DNA from: a virus
IMG/VR virus record: IMGVR_UViG_3300033571_015040
Location: 1 to 42,622 of that record
Strand: one strand, 5' to 3'
Length of the DNA stretch: 42,622 bases
Shown: piece by piece, positions 1-6,578 of the stretch
How the letters are laid out: every line of letters begins with the position of its first letter
Position numbering within the stretch: position 1 is the first letter of the stretch
Translations under genes and position numbers: made by a program
Notes under the pieces: generated by a model
What the model was told of the DNA's origin: nothing
The model's database searches: none
The model's input: only the letters and a program-made list of their open reading frames with translations

Positions 1-87
1 CTCGCTGGTGCGCTGATGACCTGGGAAACCCGATACGGTTTTAGCCGCCTTCAGGCTCGCGCACTGCGGCGCCTGGCGGAGGCCAAC
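1..87. repeat. Left copy of 87-bp exact terminal direct repeat
   Basis: Bases 1-87 are identical to bases 42536-42622. The repeat contains the end of one small gene and the start of the next, joined by a TGATG overlap, so it reads through as normal coding sequence. The simplest reading is a circular assembly graph that left one k-mer of overlap. A genuine short terminal redundancy, as in T7-like virions, cannot be excluded. The unique unit is about 42,535 bp. Confidence 0.97.
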
Positions 88-237
88 CTGCCCAGGCTCC
101 GCAAGCACCTGGCAAGGCAAAGCCCAGCAACTCCGGCCCAATCACTGGGCCGGGAGCGGCCCTATGTGGAGGCCCGCCTAGCGATCGACCGCATGGAGGA
201 CGCCATCAGGAAACTGCGGCGCATTGAGACGACATGA
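16..237 (+). CDS. Small basic protein of unknown function
   Basis: This encodes a 73-residue protein rich in Arg, Leu and Ala, with an amphipathic helical look in both halves (LQARALRRLAEANL and later RMEDAIRKLRR). I recognise no family. The ATG overlaps the stop of the preceding gene across the contig junction (TGATG at 14-18), and its own stop overlaps the next ATG (ATGA at 234-237). It therefore sits in a translationally coupled chain with the regulator at 234. Its base-rich helices could bind nucleic acid or a partner protein, but that is only a guess. Its first 72 bases are repeated at 42551-42622. Confidence 0.6.
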   Translation: MTWETRYGFSRLQARALRRLAEANLPRLRKHLARQSPATPAQSLGRERPYVEARLAIDRMEDAIRKLRRIETT

Positions 238-611
238 CCAAAGCCGACGGAGCCACCCGGCTGGCGCTGGTGGTGGGCCGCATCCGGCGCGCTGCCATTG
301 CCGCCGGCCACGGCATGCGCCTCTCCGAGCTGGAGATCCTGCTGCTCGTCGCTGGCGGCACTGACACTACGGCCGACCTGGTGGCCGCCACTGGTGGCAG
401 CCGTTCCAACACCGAGCGCGCACTGTCGTTTCTGAGCGGCCGCGATAGCTGCGCCGGGGGCGTCACTGGTGTTCGGTCTAGCCCGTTCCGATTGGTCGAG
501 CACCGCCGGCACCCTCACCGCCGCGGCCATCAATGGCGGCTGACGCCGGAGGGCCGCGGCCTCCTGTCCCATGGCCTCAGCCACATCCCAAAATCACCCG
601 ACTGGACATGA
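234..611 (+). CDS. Winged-helix (MarR-like) DNA-binding regulator
   Basis: This is a 125-residue protein. Residues about 25-65 fit a helix-turn-helix (LSELEILLLVAGG, TTADLVAATGG, then the recognition-helix-like SRSNTERALSFL). The end of the fold has the wing and C-terminal helix typical of MarR relatives (QWRLTPEGRGLLSHG). Full MarR proteins are usually 140-150 residues, so this is a short version. It lies three genes upstream of the integrase, and a control role in lysogeny is a reasonable inference. The ATG overlaps the upstream stop, and its own TGA overlaps the ATG at 608. Specificity is unknown; operator candidates are the CCTAGG arrays described separately. Confidence 0.6.
   Translation: MTKADGATRLALVVGRIRRAAIAAGHGMRLSELEILLLVAGGTDTTADLVAATGGSRSNTERALSFLSGRDSCAGGVTGVRSSPFRLVEHRRHPHRRGHQWRLTPEGRGLLSHGLSHIPKSPDWT
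594..602 (+). promoter_or_regulatory. TCACCCGAC leader motif before the gene at 608
   Basis: TCACCCGAC lies six bases before the ATG at 608 and is followed by T where most copies have A. It is embedded in the end of the upstream regulator gene. It belongs to the family of TCACCCGACA sites found before early genes in this genome. No Shine-Dalgarno sequence is present here. Confidence 0.6.
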
Positions 612-1117
612 ACTACGAATCTCTGCCCGAAGCACTCGAGACCCTGTTCGATGAGGGGATCGGCGCCTGTGTGGCGCGCTATCCGGAGCTTTCACAGCAT
701 CGCGGCCTGCTGCTGCAAATGCGGTTTCAGGAGGGTGTCCTCACAGATGCAGAGATTGATATGGAGGCTGCAGCAATGGCGCTGCACCACTTGGAAAGGG
801 ACCTGGTTGAGCGCCTTATTCTGCAGGGGTACAACCCACCTAGGGAGGTTCCTAGGAGCCTGCCTAGGTGGATCGCGCCCATCATCGACCCATGGACCTG
901 GACCACCTGGCAGCTGCGGCGGATGCGTTTGCGGCTCAGTACGCCGACCCCACCGCCGCCCCCCTCCACCATTTCCGGCTCTTCCTTGAGATCGGCAGGC
1001 TCGGGGGGCGATGCACCTACAGACAGCTGGAGCAACAGTTACGGCTCAACAACAGCTCCGTCTCCCGCACCGTCAACGCACTCGGAGCCGAGCATCGACG
1101 AGGACGACCAGGCCTAG
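608..1117 (+). CDS. Hypothetical protein with overlapping C-terminal region
   Basis: The start at 608 is chosen because the ATG overlaps the preceding stop and follows the TCACCCGAC motif. Residues 1-78 look like a normal soluble helical protein, acidic at first (LPEALETLFDEGIGACV). From about residue 78 the reading frame runs through the CCTAGG array as PREVPRSLPRW. After that it becomes Pro/Ser/Thr-rich where it overlaps, in another frame, the winged-helix gene at 892. Real function probably resides in the first half, and the tail may be incidental read-through or a degraded end. I recognise no family. Confidence 0.45.
   Translation: MNYESLPEALETLFDEGIGACVARYPELSQHRGLLLQMRFQEGVLTDAEIDMEAAAMALHHLERDLVERLILQGYNPPREVPRSLPRWIAPIIDPWTWTTWQLRRMRLRLSTPTPPPPPSTISGSSLRSAGSGGDAPTDSWSNSYGSTTAPSPAPSTHSEPSIDEDDQA
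839..868. promoter_or_regulatory. CCTAGG triple array (candidate operator A)
   Basis: Three exact CCTAGG palindromes begin at 839, 851 and 863, at exact 12-bp spacing; the first pair is CCTAGGGAGGTTCCTAGG. The array ends 24 bp before the ATG of the winged-helix gene at 892. Related arrays lie before the ssDNA-binding protein gene (4962) and the sigma factor gene (39923). The spacing, palindromy and position suggest binding sites for a dimeric regulator, but this has not been tested. Confidence 0.6.
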
Positions 1118-1212
1118 GCCTTCTGGACATCGCCCCGGACCCGGGGGAAGGGCGGCGGAACCTCGTCGCGCTCTCCCCGAAGGGGTCCGTTTTACTGCGG
1201 CAGCTGCAGTAG
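892..1212 (+). CDS. MarR-type winged-helix regulator next to the integrase
   Basis: This is a 106-residue protein. A helix-turn-helix is clear at about residues 40-65 (CTYRQLEQQLRLNNSSVSRT), followed by a wing (GLLDIAPDPGEGRRNLVALS) and a final helix (PKGSVLLRQLQ). This is the MarR-like arrangement. The ATG at 892 is preferred over a GTG at 868 because 868 lies inside the last CCTAGG repeat. The gene sits directly upstream of the integrase and directly downstream of operator array A, so autoregulation and control of integration are plausible. The first 226 bases overlap the upstream reading frame, which is unusually long for two real genes. Confidence 0.68.
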   Translation: MDLDHLAAAADAFAAQYADPTAAPLHHFRLFLEIGRLGGRCTYRQLEQQLRLNNSSVSRTVNALGAEHRRGRPGLGLLDIAPDPGEGRRNLVALSPKGSVLLRQLQ

Positions 1213-1232
1213 GCCATCCCACCTATCCACCT

Positions 1233-1244
1233 TCACCCGACACC
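1233..1244 (+). promoter_or_regulatory. TCACCCGACACC leader motif before integrase
   Basis: A full-length copy, TCACCCGACACC, starts 14 bases before the integrase ATG at 1247. No purine-rich Shine-Dalgarno sequence is present; the whole leader is C-rich. A small CCCC/GGGG inverted repeat lies further upstream at about 1176-1186. Confidence 0.7.
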
Positions 1245-1246
1245 GA

Positions 1247-2290
1247 ATGACCATCATCACAACACCAGCCGGCCGAGTCCGATCAACCCCCAAGGGGTGG
1301 GTCGCTGATGTCGCCCACGGCGGCCGGCGGCTGACTGCGCTGCGGCCCACAGAAAAGGAGGCCGCCGCCGCTCTGGTCGAGCTTCGCAGTCGGCTGGCAG
1401 CTGAGACCGTCGCACCATTACGGGCAGCGGCCGCGGCCAAGCCGACTGGGCCGATCGGCTTCACCTTGTCCGAAGCCCGCAACCTGTCCATTCGCATCCG
1501 GTGGAGCGGCACCGCCTACGCGAGGACCGCGGCGATCTTCAGCCAGGCGGTGGTGGATTGGTTTGGCCCCGCCACACAGCTGGCAGCGGTGAGCGCTCCG
1601 CTGGTGGAGGCCTGGCGGCAAGAGCTCATCCGCAAGGGGAACCAGCCGGCCACCATCAACAAGAAGGTGTCGGCACTGCGGGCCATGCAATCCGACGCGA
1701 TCTTGCACGGGTTCCTGGCCGAGGCACCCCAGCTGCCAAAACAGATGCGGCTGCGAAACCTCAAGGACCGGGTGATCGATGACCGGGAGCGAGACCAGAT
1801 GATCGCCCTGTTCCTGCAGTGGGGGCAGCCCGTGGCCGCCGATCTGCTGGTGTGGCTGCTGGAGACCGGCTGCCGCTGGGGGGAAGCCGAGGCCCTGGCC
1901 GGGGGAGACGTGGACCTGACCGCCGGCCGGGTGACATTTTCTAAGACCAAAACCAACCGTCCCCGATCTGTACCGCTGACCAGGCGGGCCCAGGACGCGG
2001 TGCGCCCCCACCTCCCGGCGGTGAAATCCCATCGCGTCTGGCCCTACAGCTACCGGCAGTTTCAGCAGCTGTTCTGCAGGGCCAAGAGCGTCATGGGGCT
2101 GGCCGACGATGCGGCGTTCACTGTGCACACCTGCCGGCACACCTGCGCGTCAAAGCTGGCAAGCCGCGGAGTGAGCCAGGGGATGCTGATGGCCTGGGGA
2201 GGCTGGCGCAGCTTGGCAGCGGTGCAGAGGTACATGCACTTGGGGACGGATGCCCTGGCCAGCTGCGTGGTGGCCCTCGAAGACCCATAG
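1247..2290 (+). CDS. int: Tyrosine-family site-specific integrase
   Basis: This 347-residue protein has the tyrosine recombinase layout: an N-terminal arm-binding region, a core-binding helical domain around residues 80-165, then the catalytic domain. The catalytic residues are visible: Arg210 in ETGCRWGEAEAL, the beta-hairpin Lys region FSKTKTNRPRSVPL, HxxR as HTCRH (His294, Arg297), and the nucleophile Tyr329 in VQRYMHL. The usual second His is replaced by Trp (GGWRS), a common variant. It would recombine the attP site just downstream with a host tRNA-Leu gene. The position before attP and RNA polymerase matches T7-like cyanophages that carry int. All key residues are present, so it should be active. 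Confidence 0.95.
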   Translation: MTIITTPAGRVRSTPKGWVADVAHGGRRLTALRPTEKEAAAALVELRSRLAAETVAPLRAAAAAKPTGPIGFTLSEARNLSIRIRWSGTAYARTAAIFSQAVVDWFGPATQLAAVSAPLVEAWRQELIRKGNQPATINKKVSALRAMQSDAILHGFLAEAPQLPKQMRLRNLKDRVIDDRERDQMIALFLQWGQPVAADLLVWLLETGCRWGEAEALAGGDVDLTAGRVTFSKTKTNRPRSVPLTRRAQDAVRPHLPAVKSHRVWPYSYRQFQQLFCRAKSVMGLADDAAFTVHTCRHTCASKLASRGVSQGMLMAWGGWRSLAAVQRYMHLGTDALASCVVALEDP

Positions 2291-2338
2291 GATGCGGATG
2301 CGTCTACCTGCCCGCTGAAAAGGCCTTTAGGCCTGCAT

Positions 2339-2568
2339 GGTCTGCACGTTTTCATGTAGACCATGTAGACCTAAAATCTTGGGAAGCGTTGCGGTGACTG
2401 AGGGGGCATGGCGGAATTGGCATACGCAGCGGACTTAAAATCTGCTCCGTAATCTTGCACCTATGCAGAACACCTGCGACAACTGAGTTTCCGGTCTGCA
2501 TGCCGCCTTCTGCAGAGGTGCAGTAGAAATCTCAGGTCTGCACCAGTCTGCGCCTGGAGGTCTGCATG
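2339..2568 (+). other. attP-like region: core flanked by arm-type repeats
   Basis: A decamer close to GGTCTGCATG recurs on both sides of a tRNA-Leu-like core. On the left are GGTCTGCACG at 2339-2348 and two inverted copies, CATGTAGACC, at 2353-2362 and 2362-2371 sharing one base. On the right are GGTCTGCATG at 2493-2502, GGTCTGCACC at 2535-2544, a weaker AGTCTGCGCC at 2545-2554, and GGTCTGCATG at 2559-2568. This is the expected layout of integrase arm sites around a crossover core. The last repeat covers the start codon of the RNA polymerase gene, so integrase bound there could block its expression. Confidence 0.75.
2402..2445 (+). other. 5' half of tRNA-Leu(UAA), probable attachment core
   Basis: The sequence reads as the acceptor strand (GGGGGCA), D arm (GCGGAATTGGCATACGC) and anticodon arm (GCGGA, loop CTTAAAA, TCTGC) of a leucine tRNA with UAA anticodon. 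After 2445 there is no T arm and no complementary acceptor strand, so it is not a functional tRNA. A partial tRNA-Leu beside int was reported for cyanophage P-SSP7. The anticodon stem-loop is a typical tyrosine-integrase crossover site. Many cyanobacterial tRNA-Leu(UAA) genes carry a group I intron in this loop, so the target would have to be intronless at this point. Confidence 0.78.
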
Positions 2569-4926
2569 CCGGATCGGTCCGCTGACCAGCTGGTGCGGGA
2601 GAGGGCACAGGCAATCAGGGCCCAGGAATCAAGCCGCGCACAACACCAGCGGCTGCGATCTGGGGCAAAGGAATCCCGGACCCCATACGGGGGTGCAATG
2701 GTTCGGCAGCACGGAGAGCCGGTGCGCGATGCCCTGGAGCTGCTGTTGGCCAGGTGGGTTGCCAAGCCGTCGATGGCGGGCCCGCATTACTGCGCCTTGC
2801 CGCTGCTGCTGCACCTGGCGGGCCGTGGCGGGCCGGCGGCCATCGTCAGCGTGGCCTTGCCCCTGGTGATCGACGGCATCAGCCAGACGCGCAGCCACCG
2901 CCGGCTGGCGACGGGCATCGGCGCCGCCCTGCTGCGGGAGGTGCGGGGCGCCACCCTCCAGGAGAAGCGAGCGGGAACGCTGCGCCTGATGAAGCGGCGG
3001 TACACGGCCGCGGAGATCACCAATCCCCGCCTGCTGAAGACCATGGCGATCGAGACTGGGGAGTGGTCAGCGCAGGACAAGTTTGAGGTGGGGGCCCTGC
3101 TGCTGGACGTGGTGGCCGGCACCACCGGCCTGGTGCAGCTGGTCGGCCGGCAGCGGAAGGGCCGCCCCGTGGTGGACGTGAAGCCCTCGGCCGAGGCCTT
3201 GGCGATCATCAAAGCCACGCCCATACGGGCGCTCCCGACCAAGCGGTTGCCGATGCTGCAGCAGCCGCGGCCATGGACTGATCTCCATGGTGGTGGGCAC
3301 CTCGGCAACACAAAGCCGGTGGTAGTCCGTGCCCCGCACCTGGAGGCTGCCGGCATCCCGCTGCAGCTGGCCGTGGTGAACCAGCTGCAGGCCCAGCAGA
3401 TGGCGGTGAGCCCCTCGATGGTGGCGCTGCAGGCCGAGGCCTGGGACTGCGGGATCGATGTGTTCCCGGTGAAACGCGAGCCGGTGGAGGCCCCGCCGCG
3501 GCCCACTGAGAAGGTCGGCAAGGAAGAAATGGCCATTTGGTACGCCGCCTGCATGGATGCCCGCATCGACCGGCAGCAAAACGCGCCGCTGCGGATCAAG
3601 GTGCAGCGCAGCATCGAGGCCCTAAAGGATCTCCAGGGGCAACCCTGCTGGTTCGCCTATGAATTGGACTGGCGCGGCCGCGTCTACACGGCCAACCGTG
3701 AGGCCACCCACCAGGGGCCCGACTGGGAAAAATCGGCCATCGAACTGCAGGGGGAGCCGGCGGGCGAGGATGGGTTCGAGTGGATGCTGAAGGCCGCCGC
3801 CGGCCACTGGGGGCAACGGGGAACCTGGGCTGAGCGGTTGGCCTGGGGGCAGGCGAACCTCGATCTGCTGACCGCCGCGGCCGAGAATCCGCTGGATCGG
3901 ATTGATCTGTGGCGGGACGCCAAGGATCCGTGGCAGTTCCTGCAGCTGTGCCGTGCGGTGCGGCAGTGGCTGGTAGATCCACGGGTGCCGATCGGCATCC
4001 CGGTGCGCCTCGACCAGCACGCCTCCGGCATGGCGATCCTGGCGGCCCTGACCAGGGACGGGAAGCTGGCAGCCATGACCCGGCTGATCGGGGACACGCC
4101 GGCCGATCTCTACGGACTGATGGCGGAGAAGGTGGTGCATCGCCTCCGGCTGGACCTGGAGGCTGGGCCACCGCACCACCAGCGGCAGGCGGCCGAGTGG
4201 CTGGAGCTGGGGGTCACCCGCTCGACGCTGAAGGGGCCCACCATGACCACCATCTACGGAGCTGGCTTCTGGAGCGTGGCGGATGGGTTGGCCATGCAGC
4301 TGGAGGCAGCCAAGGATGTCTCGCCGGCCCGGTACGAGCGGGAGCTGGTGCGGCCCTCGCAGTACCTGGCGCGTCACATCAACGCCGTGCTGAAGGAGGA
4401 GCTGGCGAGCTGCCTGAAGGTACGGGCCTGGCTGCGCGAGGTGAGCCGTCTGGTGGTGCAGACCCAGCAGTCGGTGCGATGGACGACCCCGACCGGATTC
4501 CCGGTGGAGTTGGGGGCTGAGCAGCAGCAGCGGGCAGCGGTTCGAACCGCCGTCAGCGGAAACCGACGGTGGGCCGCCACCAGGGCCACGCCGGGGGAGC
4601 TGTCAGCCCGGGTGACCAGCAGAGGGATCACAGCCAACCTGATCCACAGCTTTGATGCCAGCTTCTGCCAGCAGATTATCTGCAGGGCCGGAGAGCACGG
4701 CTTTCACCTTCTGACAAATCACGACTGCTTTGCGGCAATTCCCAGCCGCGCCGGCCAGCTGCACAAATTGCTCCACGCAGAGCTGGCGTCCATCTACCAG
4801 CCCGACTGGTTGGGCAAGGTGCAGCGAGAAATCCAGGCCTCGTCAGGGGTTGAGATCCCCAGGCCTCCAATGGTCGGGAGGCTTGCTGTGCGGGAAATCG
4901 GTTCCAACCCCTACGCGTTCAGCTGA
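2566..4926 (+). CDS. T7-type single-subunit RNA polymerase
   Basis: This 786-residue polymerase (T7 gp1 is 883) would transcribe the replication and virion genes. Motifs seen: DWRGRVY at residues 368-374; motif A with Asp483 (RLDQHASGMAILAAL); motif B with Lys556 and Tyr564 (TRSTLKGPTMTTIYGAGF); and motif C with His719-Asp720 (LTNHDCFAAIP). The two catalytic aspartates are therefore present. A GGAGG lies six bases before the ATG, and the same bases overlap the last integrase-arm-like repeat. The N-terminal promoter-binding part is shorter than in T7 and ends differ, so promoter sequences cannot be predicted from T7. It stands directly after attP, like the polymerase of integrase-bearing marine podoviruses. 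Confidence 0.97.
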   Translation: MPDRSADQLVRERAQAIRAQESSRAQHQRLRSGAKESRTPYGGAMVRQHGEPVRDALELLLARWVAKPSMAGPHYCALPLLLHLAGRGGPAAIVSVALPLVIDGISQTRSHRRLATGIGAALLREVRGATLQEKRAGTLRLMKRRYTAAEITNPRLLKTMAIETGEWSAQDKFEVGALLLDVVAGTTGLVQLVGRQRKGRPVVDVKPSAEALAIIKATPIRALPTKRLPMLQQPRPWTDLHGGGHLGNTKPVVVRAPHLEAAGIPLQLAVVNQLQAQQMAVSPSMVALQAEAWDCGIDVFPVKREPVEAPPRPTEKVGKEEMAIWYAACMDARIDRQQNAPLRIKVQRSIEALKDLQGQPCWFAYELDWRGRVYTANREATHQGPDWEKSAIELQGEPAGEDGFEWMLKAAAGHWGQRGTWAERLAWGQANLDLLTAAAENPLDRIDLWRDAKDPWQFLQLCRAVRQWLVDPRVPIGIPVRLDQHASGMAILAALTRDGKLAAMTRLIGDTPADLYGLMAEKVVHRLRLDLEAGPPHHQRQAAEWLELGVTRSTLKGPTMTTIYGAGFWSVADGLAMQLEAAKDVSPARYERELVRPSQYLARHINAVLKEELASCLKVRAWLREVSRLVVQTQQSVRWTTPTGFPVELGAEQQQRAAVRTAVSGNRRWAATRATPGELSARVTSRGITANLIHSFDASFCQQIICRAGEHGFHLLTNHDCFAAIPSRAGQLHKLLHAELASIYQPDWLGKVQREIQASSGVEIPRPPMVGRLAVREIGSNPYAFS

Positions 4927-4962
4927 CGCGTCGCCGCCGCGTGGTTGACGCATCGCCGCCGC
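4924..4962 (+). repeat. 17-bp direct repeat pair after RNA polymerase gene
   Basis: TGACGCGTCGCCGCCGC at 4924-4940 is repeated at 4946-4962 with one mismatch (TGACGCATCGCCGCCGC), a period of 22 bp. The first copy overlaps the RNA polymerase stop codon. The second contains TTGACG (4945-4950) and runs into the CCTAGG pair. It may be part of a promoter-operator for the ssDNA-binding protein operon. Confidence 0.7.
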
Positions 4963-4973
4963 CTAGGTAGGTT
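4945..4973 (+). promoter_or_regulatory. Possible sigma-70 promoter for the DNA-metabolism operon
   Basis: TTGACG at 4945-4950 and TAGGTT at 4968-4973 are separated by 17 bp. The -10-like hexamer lies between the two CCTAGG palindromes, so a protein bound there would cover it. The -10 match is weak. The site is notable mainly for its overlap with the candidate operator. Confidence 0.3.
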
Positions 4974-4979
4974 CCTAGG
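4962..4979. promoter_or_regulatory. CCTAGG pair (candidate operator B)
   Basis: CCTAGGTAGGTTCCTAGG holds two CCTAGG palindromes 12 bp apart, nearly identical to the first 18 bp of array A. As RNA, the flanking bases extend it to a hairpin of GCCTAGG with CCTAGGC around a six-base loop. It lies 53 bp before the ATG of the ssDNA-binding protein gene. Confidence 0.6.
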
Positions 4980-4980
4980 C

Positions 4981-5029
4981 ATGCCCCGGATCTCTGCACT
5001 CCTGGGGCATTCCATCAACTCACCCGACA
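4981..5029 (+). promoter_or_regulatory. Hairpin plus TCACCCGACA module before the ssDNA-binding protein gene
   Basis: ATGCCCC (4981-4987) pairs perfectly with GGGGCAT (5004-5010). TCACCCGACA follows at 5020-5029, and the ATG is at 5032. No Shine-Dalgarno sequence is present. This is one of the clearest examples of the hairpin-motif-start arrangement. Confidence 0.68.
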
Positions 5030-5031
5030 GC

Positions 5032-5670
5032 ATGGCCACTGAGACACTGATCGCACCACCTGGCGAGGTTCTATTCGCCAATGTCCTAAAGCCCAAGCTC
5101 GTAAACCAGGGCAAGAAGAACGAAAAGCTCCAGTACGGGATCGTGCTGCTGCAATGCGACCCCGAGGCTGACGCCGCCGCCAAAGCTTTTATCGGCAGCC
5201 TGCACAAGGCATTTATGGAGAGGTTTGGCGGCAACGCCAAGTACGGAGCGAACGGCAAGCCCTGGAAACGGGAAACACTCACCAATGAGCACGGTGTTGA
5301 AGAACCTACGGGCTTGATCCGGGTCTCGTTTAACCGGGACACCGTGACTCGCAACGGGATCGAGTTGCCGGCACCGATGATTCAGGACAGTCGCGGCAAC
5401 CCTTGGCCAGGCAATGTGCCGATCGGCAATGGCAGCGTCTGCAAGATCCTTTACAGTCTCTATCTCTGGGACAACGACGACGGCGGCAAGGGTCTCAGCC
5501 TTAATCTATTGGGGGTGCGTGTCTTGACCCACGTGCCCTACAACGTCGGCACCGTGGCGCCCGATGCGTTCGGACCCCCCGAGGATGGCGTAGATGCCAC
5601 TCTTCTGGCTGAAGAGCACAGTGGCGATCTATTCGGTGGCCCCGCCAGTACCGAAGAGGTGCCCTGGTGA
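5032..5670 (+). CDS. ssDNA-binding protein, gp2.5 / DUF2815 type
   Basis: This 212-residue protein should coat single-stranded DNA during replication and recombination. The N-terminal IAPPGEVLFANVLKPK and the following beta-rich core resemble phage ssDNA-binding proteins of the gp2.5/DUF2815 kind. The C-terminal tail is acidic and ends in an aromatic residue (LLAEEHSGDLFGG then EEVPW), the arrangement used by T7 gp2.5 to contact its partners. The start at 5032 follows the TCACCCGACA motif; an upstream in-frame start at 4945 would add a poor leader running through the operator. It is first in an operon of overlapping genes and sits in the T7 gene 2.5 position after RNA polymerase. Confidence 0.82.
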   Translation: MATETLIAPPGEVLFANVLKPKLVNQGKKNEKLQYGIVLLQCDPEADAAAKAFIGSLHKAFMERFGGNAKYGANGKPWKRETLTNEHGVEEPTGLIRVSFNRDTVTRNGIELPAPMIQDSRGNPWPGNVPIGNGSVCKILYSLYLWDNDDGGKGLSLNLLGVRVLTHVPYNVGTVAPDAFGPPEDGVDATLLAEEHSGDLFGGPASTEEVPW

Positions 5671-6020
5671 TGGGCAGTAAGTCACGGGTTATTCAGTACC
5701 CTGAGCCCCGAATCTACTGGGCTTTTGAGGTAATTACTGCAAGCGTCTATCGCGTAGTCGTAGTTGCTGAAAGCGACCACTTCTTATGGCTTAAGCCCGT
5801 CAAGGAGTTTGACCGCAACGGCCAGCCGCACAGGCCCGTGCAAAAAAGGAAGGCCGGCCTGCCCACGTTTAACTCATTCCACGACGCCAAAGACGAGCTG
5901 ATGAATGTTTTGGGCCTGAAAGTTCGCGCCGCGAACAAACAAGCCGCGGCTTTGGCGTCTTTGTATCAACAGAGCTGTCGCATTCCCGATCCTGTCAGCG
6001 GCCGGGGAGTGTCACTTTGA
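5670..6020 (+). CDS. Hypothetical protein in DNA-metabolism operon
   Basis: This is a 116-residue protein; its ATG overlaps the previous stop (TGATG). The N-terminal half looks beta-rich (YWAFEVITASVYRVVVVAES), followed by a basic middle (RPVQKRKAG) and a helical C terminus with NKQAAALASLYQQ. I recognise no family. Its base composition is less GC-rich than the virion genes. Coupling to the ssDNA-binding protein suggests a role in DNA metabolism, but nothing in the sequence proves it. Confidence 0.6.
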   Translation: MGSKSRVIQYPEPRIYWAFEVITASVYRVVVVAESDHFLWLKPVKEFDRNGQPHRPVQKRKAGLPTFNSFHDAKDELMNVLGLKVRAANKQAAALASLYQQSCRIPDPVSGRGVSL

Positions 6021-6226
6021 CGCAAGAAATCAAGATCTCACGGAAATTCTCAGCCAAGGTCAACCTGGGCAACTACGAAAACGTGGAAATCGCTTGCGCG
6101 GCCGAAGCGATTGTGCCCGAAGAACAGATGGCCGCGCAAAGCGCTTTTCTCCGAGACTTCTGCCGCGATCAAGTGCGGCAGGAGGTCGAGGTCATTAAGC
6201 GTCGGAAGGGTGGCGCCAATGGCTAA
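6017..6226 (+). CDS. Small hypothetical protein, TTG start
   Basis: This 69-residue protein has a beta-rich start (KISRKFSAKVNLGNYENVEI) and a charged helical C terminus (RQEVEVIKRRKGG). The best start is TTG at 6017, whose bases overlap the previous TGA. The phrase 'KVNLGNYENVEI' recalls a short beta-strand module I have seen in unrelated phage hypothetical proteins, but I can attach no function to it. The overlap on both sides argues that it is translated. Confidence 0.55.
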   Translation: MTQEIKISRKFSAKVNLGNYENVEIACAAEAIVPEEQMAAQSAFLRDFCRDQVRQEVEVIKRRKGGANG

Positions 6227-6578
6227 ACCAGACGGATTAAAGCGATTCCGGCTCCTTCAATTCATTCCACATGGCCAGGCCACCCCGGCCTGGTATGGGC
6301 TGGCCTGGTACGACTGGCAGAGGAATGGACACTATGCGCTGCCTATCTTCTTGGTCTTGCCCTTTGGGGTTGCGCGTTGGCTCTGGGCTGGGCTGCGAAC
6401 AGGCAGCAAGGCGGTGGCCATCGATTCCAGGGTGGCCTACCTGGATGGGATACAGCAGGGGATCCGTATCGCCAGAAAGGATCCATCGCTGCTGCATAGG
6501 CCGTTCGCGGCGCGTGGCGGCGATCGTCTCACGATCATCAATGCCGACACCTACGACCAGCGAGGTGGCAAGCGATGA
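6219..6578 (+). CDS. Hypothetical protein with one hydrophobic segment
   Basis: This is a 119-residue protein starting at an ATG that overlaps the previous gene by eight bases. Residues about 39-58 (YALPIFLVLPFGVARWLWAG) are hydrophobic enough to cross or touch the membrane. The rest is charged. I recognise no family. It sits between the ssDNA-binding protein and nuclease genes, an unusual place for a membrane protein; it might anchor replication complexes, which is speculation. Confidence 0.5.
   Translation: MAKPDGLKRFRLLQFIPHGQATPAWYGLAWYDWQRNGHYALPIFLVLPFGVARWLWAGLRTGSKAVAIDSRVAYLDGIQQGIRIARKDPSLLHRPFAARGGDRLTIINADTYDQRGGKR

Noticed and set aside
2321-2334. AGGCCT-tt-AGGCCT as a terminator after int
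   Set aside because: There is no T run and the repeat unit is itself palindromic; the stem is too weak to claim.
2402-2490. A complete tRNA-Leu gene
   Set aside because: The 5' half folds well, but there is no T arm (no GTTC-type loop) and no strand complementary to GGGGGCA within reach, so I treat it as an attachment core.
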